DNA from: Roseovarius sp. 217
Lineage (GTDB): Bacteria; Pseudomonadota; Alphaproteobacteria; Rhodobacterales; Rhodobacteraceae
Direction: 5' to 3'
Assembly: GCF_000152845.1 (NCBI RefSeq)
Contig: NZ_CH902584.1
Coordinates: 2,799,073 to 2,863,072, forward strand
DNA: 64,000 nucleotides
The translations under genes and the position numbers were made by a program. The notes beneath the pieces were generated by a model, which saw nothing but the letters and a program-made list of their open reading frames with translations, did not search any database and was not told where the DNA came from. Positions 35,366-43,516 of the stretch are shown here, in pieces; position 1 is the stretch's first letter; each line of letters begins with the position of its first letter.

Positions 35366-36220
35366 ATGACAGACAAGATCATCGCCTTGGTGGATGGCTC
35401 GATATATTCGGCCTCGGTCTGCGAACACGCAGCGTGGATTGCGCAGCGCACCGGCGCGCCGGTGGAGTTGTTGCATGTGTTGGGGCGGCGCGAAGGGGTA
35501 GAGACCTCTGATCTCTCAGGCTCGATCCGGCTGGGTGCGCGCACGGCGCTATTGGAAGAACTGGCAGCCTTGGATGCACAGCGCGCCAAGCTGGTGGCGC
35601 ATCGGGGTCGCGCCATTCTGGAGGATGCGCGCGCCCTGCTGGAGGCAGCGGGGGTGCGTGAGATCACGACGCGGCTGCGCCATGGAGATATCGTCGAGAC
35701 GGTCGCCGAGGTCGAACATGAGGCGCGCGTGATCCTGATCGGCAAGCGCGGCGAGGCGGCGGATTTTGCCAAGGGGCATCTGGGATCGAATCTTGAGCGG
35801 ATCGTGCGCGCCTGTCACAAGCCGGTGGTCGTGGCGGCCCGCGCGTTTCGGCCGATTGATAGGGTCTTATTGGCCTATGATGGCGGCACCTCTGCGATGA
35901 AGGAGGTGGATCACATCGCGCGCAGCCCGCTCTTTGCCGGGCTCAAGTTGCATGTGGTCACGGTGGGCACGGCCACGCCCGAGGTGAAGAAGGGGCTCGA
36001 GGATGCGTGCGCTTTGCTTGCGGCGGCGGGGATTGTGGCGGAGACCGAGGTGATCGCAGGACAGCCCGAGACCGCGCTTGGCAAGTTGGTGGAGGCCGCC
36101 GGTTTCGACATGGTGGTGATGGGTGCCTATGGGCACAGCCGCATTCGCAGCCTGATCATCGGCTCCACAACGACCGAGATGGTGCGCTCGTGCAAGGTTC
36201 CGGTTGTGTTGCTGCGCTAG
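35366..36220 (+). CDS. Universal stress protein with two Usp domains
   Basis: This 284-residue cytoplasmic protein has two tandem UspA domains (about residues 1-145 and 150-284). The second carries the ATP-binding motif G-x2-G-x9-G-S (GAYGHSRIRSLIIGS), while the first has a ten-residue spacer (GKRGEAADFAKGHLGS), so only the second is a standard nucleotide site. A clear GGAGGAGA ribosome-binding site sets the start at 35366. The gene follows the SulP gene at 15 bases and is likely in the same operon. It ends 65 bases before a convergent gene. Confidence 0.92.
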   Translation: MTDKIIALVDGSIYSASVCEHAAWIAQRTGAPVELLHVLGRREGVETSDLSGSIRLGARTALLEELAALDAQRAKLVAHRGRAILEDARALLEAAGVREITTRLRHGDIVETVAEVEHEARVILIGKRGEAADFAKGHLGSNLERIVRACHKPVVVAARAFRPIDRVLLAYDGGTSAMKEVDHIARSPLFAGLKLHVVTVGTATPEVKKGLEDACALLAAAGIVAETEVIAGQPETALGKLVEAAGFDMVVMGAYGHSRIRSLIIGSTTTEMVRSCKVPVVLLR

Positions 36221-36285
36221 GCTGTTTTGGCTTTGAGTCGGCAAAGCGCCACGCAAGGTCAAGACCGCCCTCGGGGATGCCCGCC

Positions 36286-36891
36286 TCAGCGTCCCAAGAT
36301 CTCGAAATGCGCCTCGGTCGGCATGCAGGCGGCACCGTTGATTGGCAGGATGTCCTGCGGGCAGGCCGACATCGCCACCACACAGTCCATCACCGCGCGC
36401 AGCACGACATGATCGCCCGGTTTGCTGAGCGGTGTGCCCCAAGAGGTGTGCCCCTCGGGGTCGACGGGAATATTCATCCAGAGGTTCAGCGGGCTGGGGG
36501 TCTCGGGGCTGCAAAGTCCCAGTTGGCGCAGGGCGGCGTGCAGGTTGTCGGTGCAGTTGTCGTGATAGTCGGTGCAGCCCAGAAGGCCGTAGCGATAGTC
36601 ATCGCAGGCGGCAATCAACGTATCGTGCCGGCCCGGTGAGCTGTCCTCTTCGAACATCAGGATCGGGCGGCGGCGGTTGGTCACAAGCGCATCGCCGGCC
36701 GTGGGAAAGATGCGGCCCAAGGTGGGGCGGATATGCTCCATCGACATGAATTCGCCCATATCATCGGCGCTGAAGGCCCAGGTATCCACCACCTGCGCAC
36801 CATGGGTGTTGACGATGCGAATGGCCTCTCCCGCATTCAGACGCGTGGCCTTGCCGCGACGCGCAGGGATCATGTGGAGGGTGGGGGACAT
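36286..36891 (-). CDS. DUF1989 family (urea carboxylase-associated) protein
   Basis: The 201-residue protein matches the DUF1989 family: ARRGKATRLNAGEAIRIVNT at the N-terminus, VVDTWAFSADDMGEFMSMEH, and NLWMNIPVDPEGHTSWG. Members often lie next to urea carboxylase or other urea and guanidine genes, and their biochemical function was long unknown. Cysteines in DYHDNCTDN and the nearby C form conserved positions. It lies about 2 kb before the ureide cluster, whose pathway ends with urea, so a shared role is possible but not shown. Confidence 0.88.
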   Translation of the reverse strand: MSPTLHMIPARRGKATRLNAGEAIRIVNTHGAQVVDTWAFSADDMGEFMSMEHIRPTLGRIFPTAGDALVTNRRRPILMFEEDSSPGRHDTLIAACDDYRYGLLGCTDYHDNCTDNLHAALRQLGLCSPETPSPLNLWMNIPVDPEGHTSWGTPLSKPGDHVVLRAVMDCVVAMSACPQDILPINGAACMPTEAHFEILGR

Positions 36892-37018
36892 GGGTGGGCC
36901 TTTCCTGTCAGTTTGATGCGCAGGCTAGCAGGTTCCCACACAGAGCCAAGGCTGATTTACAGAGCTGCGATCAAACCCTCTTGCGCGCGCGGAACCGCTT
37001 GGGTATGACGCGCAACAC

Positions 37019-37094
<76 letters not shown>

Positions 37095-37531
37095 TCCCAA
37101 CCTCTTGATCTTGCTAATGTATTGAATGTAATTGCTTACATGGCTTCAACTGGTGTGTTGAGGCGGTACATCAGAGCTGTGCGGTCACTTGATCCTGTCA
37201 AGGTCAATGACGGCAATAGGCTTTGGTTCAGCTTTGCTTTGGACATCTGAGATCGCGTGACGGGTAATTGAGGATGTCATTGGAATCGCGCGGTTTCAGT
37301 GCGGATTACGATCGCCGTGAGTTATCCGAGGTTCTCTTTCCAAGATGTGTCGCGCAAGGAGTGAGCGCTTGAGATACATATCGGACCAGTAGAGCGGGTG
37401 TTTGAACCGCTCGAACAGGCCTCTTGCGGGAGACATGAGCCAAGCGGCACATGCGGGATGAGCGATCATGTCTTCACTCGGGACCGTTTCGGTTTATCTC
37501 TGCTGAAGGATCTCAGGAGGACAGGCATTTC
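37095..37531. other. Lower-GC intergenic stretch after tRNA-Val with no convincing gene
   Basis: This 437-base gap is visibly richer in A and T than the adjacent genes. A 62-codon plus-strand frame overlaps the tRNA 3' end (37062-37250), has no ribosome-binding site and resembles no family I know, so I do not call it. The stretch may be the remains of an element that integrated at the tRNA. The last bases hold the CTCAGGAGG ribosome-binding site of the following gene. Confidence 0.6.
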
Positions 37532-37771
37532 ATGACCAAACCGATCATCGCGCAAAAGGCTCCGTATCCCGTAGAGGTTGAAGATGGGAAAACCTATTTC
37601 TGGTGTGCATGTGGCCAGAGCAGCAAGCAGCCGTTCTGTGACGGTAGCCACAAGGACACAGGCATCGCGCCTGTCAAATATGTGGCTACCACGAGTAAAC
37701 GTGTGTTCTTCTGTGGGTGCAAGCACAGTGACACAGCACCTCTGTGTGATGGATCGCACGGCAAGCTCTGA
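37532..37771 (+). CDS. Tandem CDGSH iron-sulfur domain protein
   Basis: This 79-residue protein carries two CDGSH iron-sulfur motifs: CACGQSSKQPFCDGSH at about residues 25-40 and CGCKHSDTAPLCDGSH at about 60-75. Each pattern, C-x-C, a serine and then C-x3-H, binds a 2Fe-2S cluster. Small tandem forms are common in bacteria and their function in electron transfer or redox sensing is not settled. AGGAGG lies 11 bases before the ATG, which fixes the start. It sits alone in lower-GC DNA next to tRNA-Val. Confidence 0.92.
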   Translation: MTKPIIAQKAPYPVEVEDGKTYFWCACGQSSKQPFCDGSHKDTGIAPVKYVATTSKRVFFCGCKHSDTAPLCDGSHGKL

Positions 37772-37970
37772 GGCAATGGCCGGCTCTTTTGGAAGACGGT
37801 AAGCGGGAGATCACTGACCTTGGCTGTGCTTGTCCCGAGGAAGGTAGCGGACGCTGTAATTCGTTCTTGATTGCAGCAGGCGGAGGGGGGCTCTGCCGGT
37901 GACACTAGTCGGTGCATGCGCTTCTCCTTGCCCAAAGGTCCATCGCTTGGCCAGACGTCAGGCCTTTGCC

Positions 37971-38669
37971 TCAGCGCCCGGTACGGGAGGATGGAAAGAT
38001 CATCGAGAGTGGCCCGACCTTTGGGGCTTCGTCGCCGAATTCGATTTCGCCTTCGATATGGCGCAGGTGGTAATCGACCATCTCTTGTGCTGTGACCGCG
38101 TCACGGTCGGCGACGCTCTGGACGATCCTTACATGTTCATCGTCCGAGCAGAGACTTGCGGATTTAGAGCCATAAAGCCCGATGATGAGCGACGTGCGCA
38201 TGGTCAGTTCCGCTAGGTAATGTTCCAAGACGGAATTTCGCCCGATCCGGGCCAGCAACATGTGAAAGTCGCGTGAGGCGCGAATCGCCTTCGAGCGGTC
38301 ATTCTGCTGCCGGATCTCATCCTCAGTCGCGAGATGCGCGCGCAGATTGGCAATATCGGCCTCGTCGGCGCGGCGCACCACATTGCGGATGATCGTGACC
38401 TCGATAGCGCGCCGCGCCTGAAACAGGTCGCGTGCCTCGTCCTCAGAAGGGGTGGATACAAACGCCCCTCGGTTGGGGATCAGATCGACTACGTGATAGG
38501 CCGCAAGAATTGCAAGTGCCCGGCGTACATGTGCGCGATTACAGGAAAAAAGGTCGCTCAGCGCCTGTTCTCCCAGTTTCGTTCCAGCCCGAAGCCGCTG
38601 ATCCGAGATGGCATCCAGCACATGTTCGACCAGCACATTTTCCGGGGTGTCTGACATACGGCGCTCCAT
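37971..38669 (-). CDS. GntR-family transcriptional regulator (FCD subfamily)
   Basis: This 232-residue regulator has an N-terminal winged helix (LRAGTKLGEQALSDLFSCN, then RAHVRRALAILAAYHVVDL) and a C-terminal FCD domain. It is divergent from the racemase gene of the ureide cluster, and a 14-bp palindrome lies between the two. By position it most likely represses the ureide genes, with allantoin or a breakdown product as inducer. It is a paralogue of the regulator at 16503; both guard a racemase-containing operon. Confidence 0.9.
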   Translation of the reverse strand: MERRMSDTPENVLVEHVLDAISDQRLRAGTKLGEQALSDLFSCNRAHVRRALAILAAYHVVDLIPNRGAFVSTPSEDEARDLFQARRAIEVTIIRNVVRRADEADIANLRAHLATEDEIRQQNDRSKAIRASRDFHMLLARIGRNSVLEHYLAELTMRTSLIIGLYGSKSASLCSDDEHVRIVQSVADRDAVTAQEMVDYHLRHIEGEIEFGDEAPKVGPLSMIFPSSRTGR

Positions 38670-38733
38670 TCCTTGATTACGGGAAAACTTACATTTTCAG
38701 ACAACAAAATCGACCGGAAAAATTGTTTGTTTT

Positions 38734-38747
38734 AATTGTTAACAATT
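38734..38747. promoter_or_regulatory. Candidate operator of the ureide cluster
   Basis: AATTGTTAACAATT is a perfect 14-bp palindrome in the AT-rich 114-base gap between the divergent gntR and racemase genes. Its TTGT...ACAA core resembles the FCD-type operator proposed at 16397. It is the best candidate for the binding site of the adjacent regulator. A half-site-like AATTGTTTG lies at 38721. Confidence 0.6.
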
Positions 38748-38783
38748 TATGTTAATCAAGTTTTAATTCAAGTGGAGGAGCCT

Positions 38784-39482
38784 ATGAAAATTTTTGTCAT
38801 CAACCCGAATTCGACCACGAGCATGACGGACAAGATTGCGGCCTCCGCGCGGGCCGTCACAGCTGCCGGTGTCGTGATCGAGGCGCGCTCGGGCGTAGGC
38901 GCCCCTGCCAGCATCGAAGGCCATTACGACGAGGCGATGGCCGTGCCGCGCCTGCTCGATCAGGTCCGTCAAGCCGAGGCGCAGCATGCCGACGCGATTG
39001 TCGTGGCCTGTTTCGACGACCCTGGCATCGGGGCCTGCCGCGAAATTGCCAGCGGGCCCGTGATTGGCATCTGCGAGGCGGCGGTCAAGGCCGCGAGCAT
39101 GGTCGCCACCTCCTTCAGCGTGGTCACGACCCTGCCGCGCTCGATCCCGATCATCGAAGACCTGGTGCGACGCTACGGTTTGGATCACCAATGCCGCCGC
39201 GTGCGGTCGGCGGCGATCCCGGTGCTGGCCCTGGAAGAACCCGGATCGAACGCGCGCCAACTGGTGCGCGCCGAAATCCTCAAGGCGATCGAGGAGGATC
39301 GTTGCGAGGCCGTGGTTCTTGGTTGTGCCGGCATGGCGGACCTTGCCGCATGGCTGACAGAAGAAACTGGAATCCCCGTGATCGACGGTGTCACCGTCGC
39401 CACAAAATTCGCCGAGGCCTTGGTAGGGGCCGGCATCAAGACCAGCAAGATCGGCGCCTACGCGCCACCAAACCCGAAATAA
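38784..39482 (+). CDS. Asp/Glu/hydantoin (allantoin) racemase family protein
   Basis: This 232-residue protein starts MKIFVINPNSTTSMT and has both catalytic cysteines, C76 in VVACFDDPG and C181 in VVLGCAGMADL. In this genomic context it is most likely an allantoin racemase of the HpxA type, which interconverts the two forms of allantoin so that a stereospecific allantoinase can use both. GTGGAGGAG sets the start at 38784. It is first in the operon and is followed after 21 bases by an NCS1 permease gene. Confidence 0.88.
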   Translation: MKIFVINPNSTTSMTDKIAASARAVTAAGVVIEARSGVGAPASIEGHYDEAMAVPRLLDQVRQAEAQHADAIVVACFDDPGIGACREIASGPVIGICEAAVKAASMVATSFSVVTTLPRSIPIIEDLVRRYGLDHQCRRVRSAAIPVLALEEPGSNARQLVRAEILKAIEEDRCEAVVLGCAGMADLAAWLTEETGIPVIDGVTVATKFAEALVGAGIKTSKIGAYAPPNPK

Positions 39483-39503
39483 TGCATCTCAGGGAGGAGA
39501 GAC

Positions 39504-40880
39504 ATGACAATTTCAGATACAAACCGGGGTGTTTTGCAGCATGACGGGCACATGCCCGAGGTGATCGAACATAAAGGCATTGGCGAGGAATCGCTGGCCC
39601 CGCAGAAAACGCGGATCATGGACCCTTGGTCCTATCTCTTTGCCTGGCTTGGCGGCTGCGTTTCCATCGGCACCTTTACCATCGGCTCTGGCCTCGTGGG
39701 CACGCTCAATCTGGTGCAGGTGTTTCTGGCCATCGCCATCGGCTGCACCGTGATCGGCCTTGCGCTGATGATCAACGGGGCGCCGGGGCATAAATATGGC
39801 ATCCCGATGATGGTGCAGGTGCGATCCGCCTTCGGCTTTTCCGGCTCACGCATCCCGGCACTGGTGCGCTCGGTCCCGGCGCTCGTCTGGTTCGGGTTTC
39901 AGAGCTGGATCGGTGCGGGCGCGCTCAATCTGGTGAGCGAGACGCTGTTTGGCTATTCCAATATCGTTGTGTTCTTTGTCGGGTTTCAGGCGCTGCAAAT
40001 CATGCTCTCGGTTCTGGGCTTTCACGGCATCAAATGGCTCGAGAATATCGGCTCCGTCTTCATAATCGGCGCACTGATTTACATGTTCACCTCTGTCATC
40101 GGCAAATATGGCGATGAAATCAGCACCAATCTGATCAATGTCGAAGGCACATGGGGCGCGCCGTTCTGGGGGGCGACCATGCTCTTTCTCGGCATTTACG
40201 CCACGATGATGCTCAACGTCTCGGACTACAGCCGAGAATTGCGGCAGGATGTCGGGCGGGTGCGCCAAGTGGTGATCTATGCCAACTCGATCCTGCCCGC
40301 GACACTCTTCATGGGGTTGATCGGCCTCATGGTTTCGAGTGCAACAGGCGAGGTTGACCCCATCCGCGTCTTTTCGAACGCGGTCGACAACAAGCTGCTG
40401 CTCGTCGTCACGCTGCTTTTCATCGCCTTTGCGCAGGTCACGACCAATATTCTCAACAACGTCGTGCCGCCCGCCTATGCGCTGATGGATGTGTTCAAAC
40501 TCAGCTACAAGACCTCTGCCGTTGTGGTTGGGCTGCTGGCTTTTGGCACCTTTCCTTGGGAATTGGTCAAGAATGAATCCGCCGCCGGTCTCAATCTCTT
40601 CATCCAGACCTACAGCGCCTTCTTGGGGCCGATCTTTGCGATCCTCGTGGTGGATTACTATGTCCTGCGCCGCCAGACGCTTGATCTTGAGAAACTCTAT
40701 GATGAGAGCGGTGATTATGCGGGCTACAACCCCGCCGCCCTCATCGCCATGGCGGTGGGTGTGGTCGCGGCGCTGACCTTCTCGGGCGTCTCTTGGTATG
40801 CCAGCCTGATCCCGGCGGGTGTCACCTATTACCTGCTGATGCGGCACCTGCCCGCCGCGCGCCGGTTTCTCGACCGCTGA
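39504..40880 (+). CDS. NCS1-family permease (purine/allantoin/hydantoin-type)
   Basis: This 458-residue inner-membrane protein is a cation-coupled NCS1 transporter. It has about twelve helices and family text such as SYLFAWLGGCVSIGTFTIGS, RSAFGFSGSRIPALVRSVP and WFGFQSWIGAGALN. The conserved PALVW-like stretch and the C-terminal NxDxY-like ILVVDYYVLRRQ are present. It follows the racemase gene and precedes the allantoinase gene, so allantoin or a hydantoin is the likely substrate. A second NCS1 gene closes the cluster at 43517, and the two are only distantly alike. Confidence 0.9.
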   Translation: MTISDTNRGVLQHDGHMPEVIEHKGIGEESLAPQKTRIMDPWSYLFAWLGGCVSIGTFTIGSGLVGTLNLVQVFLAIAIGCTVIGLALMINGAPGHKYGIPMMVQVRSAFGFSGSRIPALVRSVPALVWFGFQSWIGAGALNLVSETLFGYSNIVVFFVGFQALQIMLSVLGFHGIKWLENIGSVFIIGALIYMFTSVIGKYGDEISTNLINVEGTWGAPFWGATMLFLGIYATMMLNVSDYSRELRQDVGRVRQVVIYANSILPATLFMGLIGLMVSSATGEVDPIRVFSNAVDNKLLLVVTLLFIAFAQVTTNILNNVVPPAYALMDVFKLSYKTSAVVVGLLAFGTFPWELVKNESAAGLNLFIQTYSAFLGPIFAILVVDYYVLRRQTLDLEKLYDESGDYAGYNPAALIAMAVGVVAALTFSGVSWYASLIPAGVTYYLLMRHLPAARRFLDR

Positions 40881-40897
40881 GGCGCTTCAGACAGGGG

Positions 40898-40918
40898 CAG
40901 GGGGCCAATCGCCCCCTG
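40898..40918 (+). terminator. Stem-loop between NCS1 permease and allantoinase genes
   Basis: CAGGGGGC (40898-40905) and GCCCCCTG (40911-40918) form a perfect 8-bp GC-rich stem with a 5-base loop. Only a modest T content follows. It may split the operon or reduce expression of the downstream enzymes relative to the permease. Confidence 0.55.
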
Positions 40919-40961
40919 TCCTTGCGTTTCTTTCCAAACCACGATCTCCGGAGTTGATGAC

Positions 40962-42116
40962 ATGATCCGCTATCCCCGAGATTTGCGCGGCTACGGCCCC
41001 CAAACGCCCGATCCGAAATGGCCCGGCGGGGCGCGCATCGCGGTGCAATTCGTGCTCAACTATGAGGAGGGCGGCGAGAACTGTCTCTTGCACGGCGATG
41101 CCGCGTCAGAGGCGTTTCTGTCGGATATTCCGGGGGCCACGCCTTGGCCTGGACAACGTCATTGGAACATGGAGTCGGTCTATGACTACGGGGCGCGCGC
41201 CGGGTTTTGGCGGCTGCACCGTCTGTTCACCGGGATGGCGATACCGCTGACGATTTACGGCGTCGCCTCAGCCCTCGCGCGCAGCCCCGAACAGGTGGCC
41301 GCCATGCAAGAGGCAGGCTGGGAAATCGCCAGCCATGGCCTGAAATGGGTCGAGCACAAGGACATGCCCGAGTTCGAGGAACGCGCCGCCATCGCCGAGG
41401 CGGTGCGCCTGCATACCGAGGTCACGGGCACCCGCCCGCGCGGCTGGTATACGGGGCGGTGCAGCGCCAATACCGTGCGCCTTGTCGCCGAAGAAGGCGG
41501 CTTTGATTACATTTCCGACTGCTACGACGATGACCTGCCGCATTGGCGGGAATTCGGCTCGCGTGATCAGTTGATGATCCCGTACACGCTCGAATGTAAC
41601 GACATGCGTTTTGCCGCCTCGCCGGGTTGGGTGACGGGCACAGATTTTGAGACCTACCTCACCAATACCTTCGACACGCTCTATGCTGAAGGGCAGGCGG
41701 GCGCGCCCAAGATGATGACCGTGGGCTTGCATTGCCGCCTCATCGGCCGACCTGGCAAGATCGCGGGCCTGCGCCGATTTGTCGACCATGTGCAGCGCCA
41801 CGCGGGCGTCTGGTGCCCGCGCCGGATCGACATTGCCGAGCATTGGGCGGCCACCCATCCGCATACCCGCCGGGAACGACCCAGCCAGATGGAGCGCGGG
41901 CGATTTGTCGAGCTGTTCGGCCCGCTGCTGCCCGCGCCATGGATCGCGGATCGTGCATGGCAGATAGAGTTTGGCCCGGCACATGACAGCGCAGTGGGGC
42001 TGCTGAGCGCCTTTGTCCGGGTGTTGCGACAGGCGACGCCGGCAGAGCGCGGCGAGCTGACCTGCGCCGCGTTTGAGGCGCAAACCCTGCCCCGGTTGCA
42101 GGCACTTTTGCCATGA
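40962..42116 (+). CDS. puuE: PuuE-type allantoinase (polysaccharide-deacetylase fold) with a short OHCU-like tail
   Basis: This 384-residue enzyme belongs to the metal-independent allantoinase family PuuE, which opens allantoin to allantoate. Its first 300 residues match: MIRYPRDLRGYGPQTPDPKW, VLNYEEGGENCLLHGDAASE, EIASHGLKWVEHKDM and GWYTGRCSANTVRLV. The C-terminal 75 residues (about 305-384) read MERGRFVELFGPLLPAPWIA and resemble the start of OHCU decarboxylases. The region ends before the catalytic HPDLAG-type motif of that family, so the second domain is incomplete and presumably inactive. The stop overlaps the next gene by 4 bases. Confidence 0.88.
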   Translation: MIRYPRDLRGYGPQTPDPKWPGGARIAVQFVLNYEEGGENCLLHGDAASEAFLSDIPGATPWPGQRHWNMESVYDYGARAGFWRLHRLFTGMAIPLTIYGVASALARSPEQVAAMQEAGWEIASHGLKWVEHKDMPEFEERAAIAEAVRLHTEVTGTRPRGWYTGRCSANTVRLVAEEGGFDYISDCYDDDLPHWREFGSRDQLMIPYTLECNDMRFAASPGWVTGTDFETYLTNTFDTLYAEGQAGAPKMMTVGLHCRLIGRPGKIAGLRRFVDHVQRHAGVWCPRRIDIAEHWAATHPHTRRERPSQMERGRFVELFGPLLPAPWIADRAWQIEFGPAHDSAVGLLSAFVRVLRQATPAERGELTCAAFEAQTLPRLQALLP

Positions 42117-42610
42117 CCGCCGCGTGCCTCATGGCCCAACCGCTGACCGCCGCCGCCTTTGCCCCTTACGGCGATGTGCTCGAGGTGGCGGGCACGCCTG
42201 ACCGGATGATCAACGCGGGGCTATGCGGGCGGTTTCACGACCGTGCGCGGCTTGAATTTGTCGACGGCCGCGCCGGGATCAGTCTTTTCGATGCCGAGGC
42301 CCGGCATCTGCCCTATGCGCTCGACCTGATGGAGCGGCACCCGTTGGGCTCTCAGGCGTTTATCCCGCTCGACGGTGTGCCGATGCTGATCTGCGTGGCG
42401 GCGGATGACGGTGGGCGACCTAGCGAAGTGCGTGCTTTTCTCAGCCAGCCGGGGCAGGGGATCAACCTTCTGCGCAGCGTCTGGCACGGCGTTCTGGCCC
42501 CCATCGGGTGTGCGGGGCGCTATGCCGTGATCGACCGGATCGGGCCCGGCGACAATCTTGAAGAAGTCCGCTTCGACCAGCCTCTGACCATAGAAGGACC
42601 GCGCCCATGA
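42113..42610 (+). CDS. allA: Ureidoglycolate lyase
   Basis: This 165-residue cupin-fold enzyme splits ureidoglycolate into glyoxylate and urea, the last step of the ureide pathway. Matching stretches are FAPYGDVLEVAGTPDRMINAG, ALDLMERHPLGSQAFIPLDG and HGVLAPIGCAGRYAVIDRIG. The length fits the AllA family. The start overlaps the allantoinase stop codon (ATGA) and the end overlaps the next gene in the same way. Confidence 0.92.
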   Translation: MTAACLMAQPLTAAAFAPYGDVLEVAGTPDRMINAGLCGRFHDRARLEFVDGRAGISLFDAEARHLPYALDLMERHPLGSQAFIPLDGVPMLICVAADDGGRPSEVRAFLSQPGQGINLLRSVWHGVLAPIGCAGRYAVIDRIGPGDNLEEVRFDQPLTIEGPRP

Positions 42611-43425
42611 CCAAGCGCCGCTATTATGCCCCCGAGGGCGGCCTGCCGCCGCAGACCCAGCTTTTGACTGGCCGCGCCGTCTTTACCGAGGCCTATGCCG
42701 TGATCCCGCGTGGCACCATGAGCGATATCGTGACCAGCTATCTGCCCTTCTGGGACAAGGCGCGGTTCTGGGTGCTGGCGCGACCGCTTTCCGGCTTTGC
42801 CGAAACCTTCTCGCAATATATCGCCGAGGTGCAGCCGGGCGGCGGCTCGGATTACCCCGAGACCGAAGCGGGTGTCGAAGCCACACTTTTCATTGTCGAA
42901 GGCGCGCTGCGGCTGACATTGGACGGGCAGGCGTATGAGATGACCGAGGGCGGCTTTGCCTATATCCCGCCGGGCATCGCCTGGACGCTGCGCAATACCT
43001 CCGACAGGCCCGTCAAATTCCACTGGATTCGCAAGGCTTATCAAGCGGTTTCCGGTCTCGATCATCCCCCGGTGATGGTCGTGAACGAAAACGACATCGC
43101 CCCGGTGCCGATGCCCGACACCGATGGGGGATGGGCCACGACACGGTTCATGGACCCGGCCGACCTGCGCCACGATATGCATGTCACTGTCGTGACCTTT
43201 CAGCCCGGCGCGGTGATTCCCTTTGCCGAGACGCATGTGATGGAACACGGGCTGTATGTTCTGGAGGGCAAGGCGGTCTACCGGCTCAATCAGGATTGGG
43301 TTGAAGTCGAGGCCGGCGATTTCATGTGGCTGCGCGCCTTCTGCCCGCAGGCCTGTTATGCGGGCGGTCCGGGACCGTTCCGCTATCTCCTCTACAAGGA
43401 TGTGAACCGGCATATGGCGTTGTGA
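42607..43425 (+). CDS. allE: (S)-ureidoglycine aminohydrolase (bicupin)
   Basis: This 272-residue protein matches the ureidoglycine aminohydrolase family (YlbA/UGHY), a manganese-dependent double-cupin enzyme that releases ammonia from ureidoglycine to give S-ureidoglycolate. Family text includes YYAPEGGLPPQTQLLTGRAV at the N-terminus, AYIPPGIAWTLRNTSDRPVKFHWIRK-type text in the first cupin and ETHVMEHGLYVLEGKAVYRL in the second cupin, which binds the metal. The start overlaps allA by 4 bases, and the product would be consumed by AllA, which argues for a real pathway order. Confidence 0.9.
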   Translation: MTKRRYYAPEGGLPPQTQLLTGRAVFTEAYAVIPRGTMSDIVTSYLPFWDKARFWVLARPLSGFAETFSQYIAEVQPGGGSDYPETEAGVEATLFIVEGALRLTLDGQAYEMTEGGFAYIPPGIAWTLRNTSDRPVKFHWIRKAYQAVSGLDHPPVMVVNENDIAPVPMPDTDGGWATTRFMDPADLRHDMHVTVVTFQPGAVIPFAETHVMEHGLYVLEGKAVYRLNQDWVEVEAGDFMWLRAFCPQACYAGGPGPFRYLLYKDVNRHMAL

Positions 43426-43427
43426 TG

Positions 43428-43474
43428 CGGGGGCGCTGCCCCCGGACCCCCGAAGTATTTCGGGCCAGATGAAA
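43428..43474. repeat. Intergenic GGGGGC-type hairpin repeat
   Basis: CGGGGGC (43428-43434) and GCCCCCG (43438-43444) form a 7-bp stem with a 3-base loop, followed by ACCCCCGAAGTATTTCGGGC and then CAGATGAAA. I recognise this string as a short intergenic repeat that occurs in many copies in genomes of Rhodobacteraceae. It lies between the ureidoglycine aminohydrolase and the second NCS1 gene. Its function is unknown, and it may act as a terminator-like mRNA element. Confidence 0.7.
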
Positions 43475-43516
43475 CATCAGAGAAAATCCAGAACTCGATC
43501 GGTCAGGGAGGAAAAA

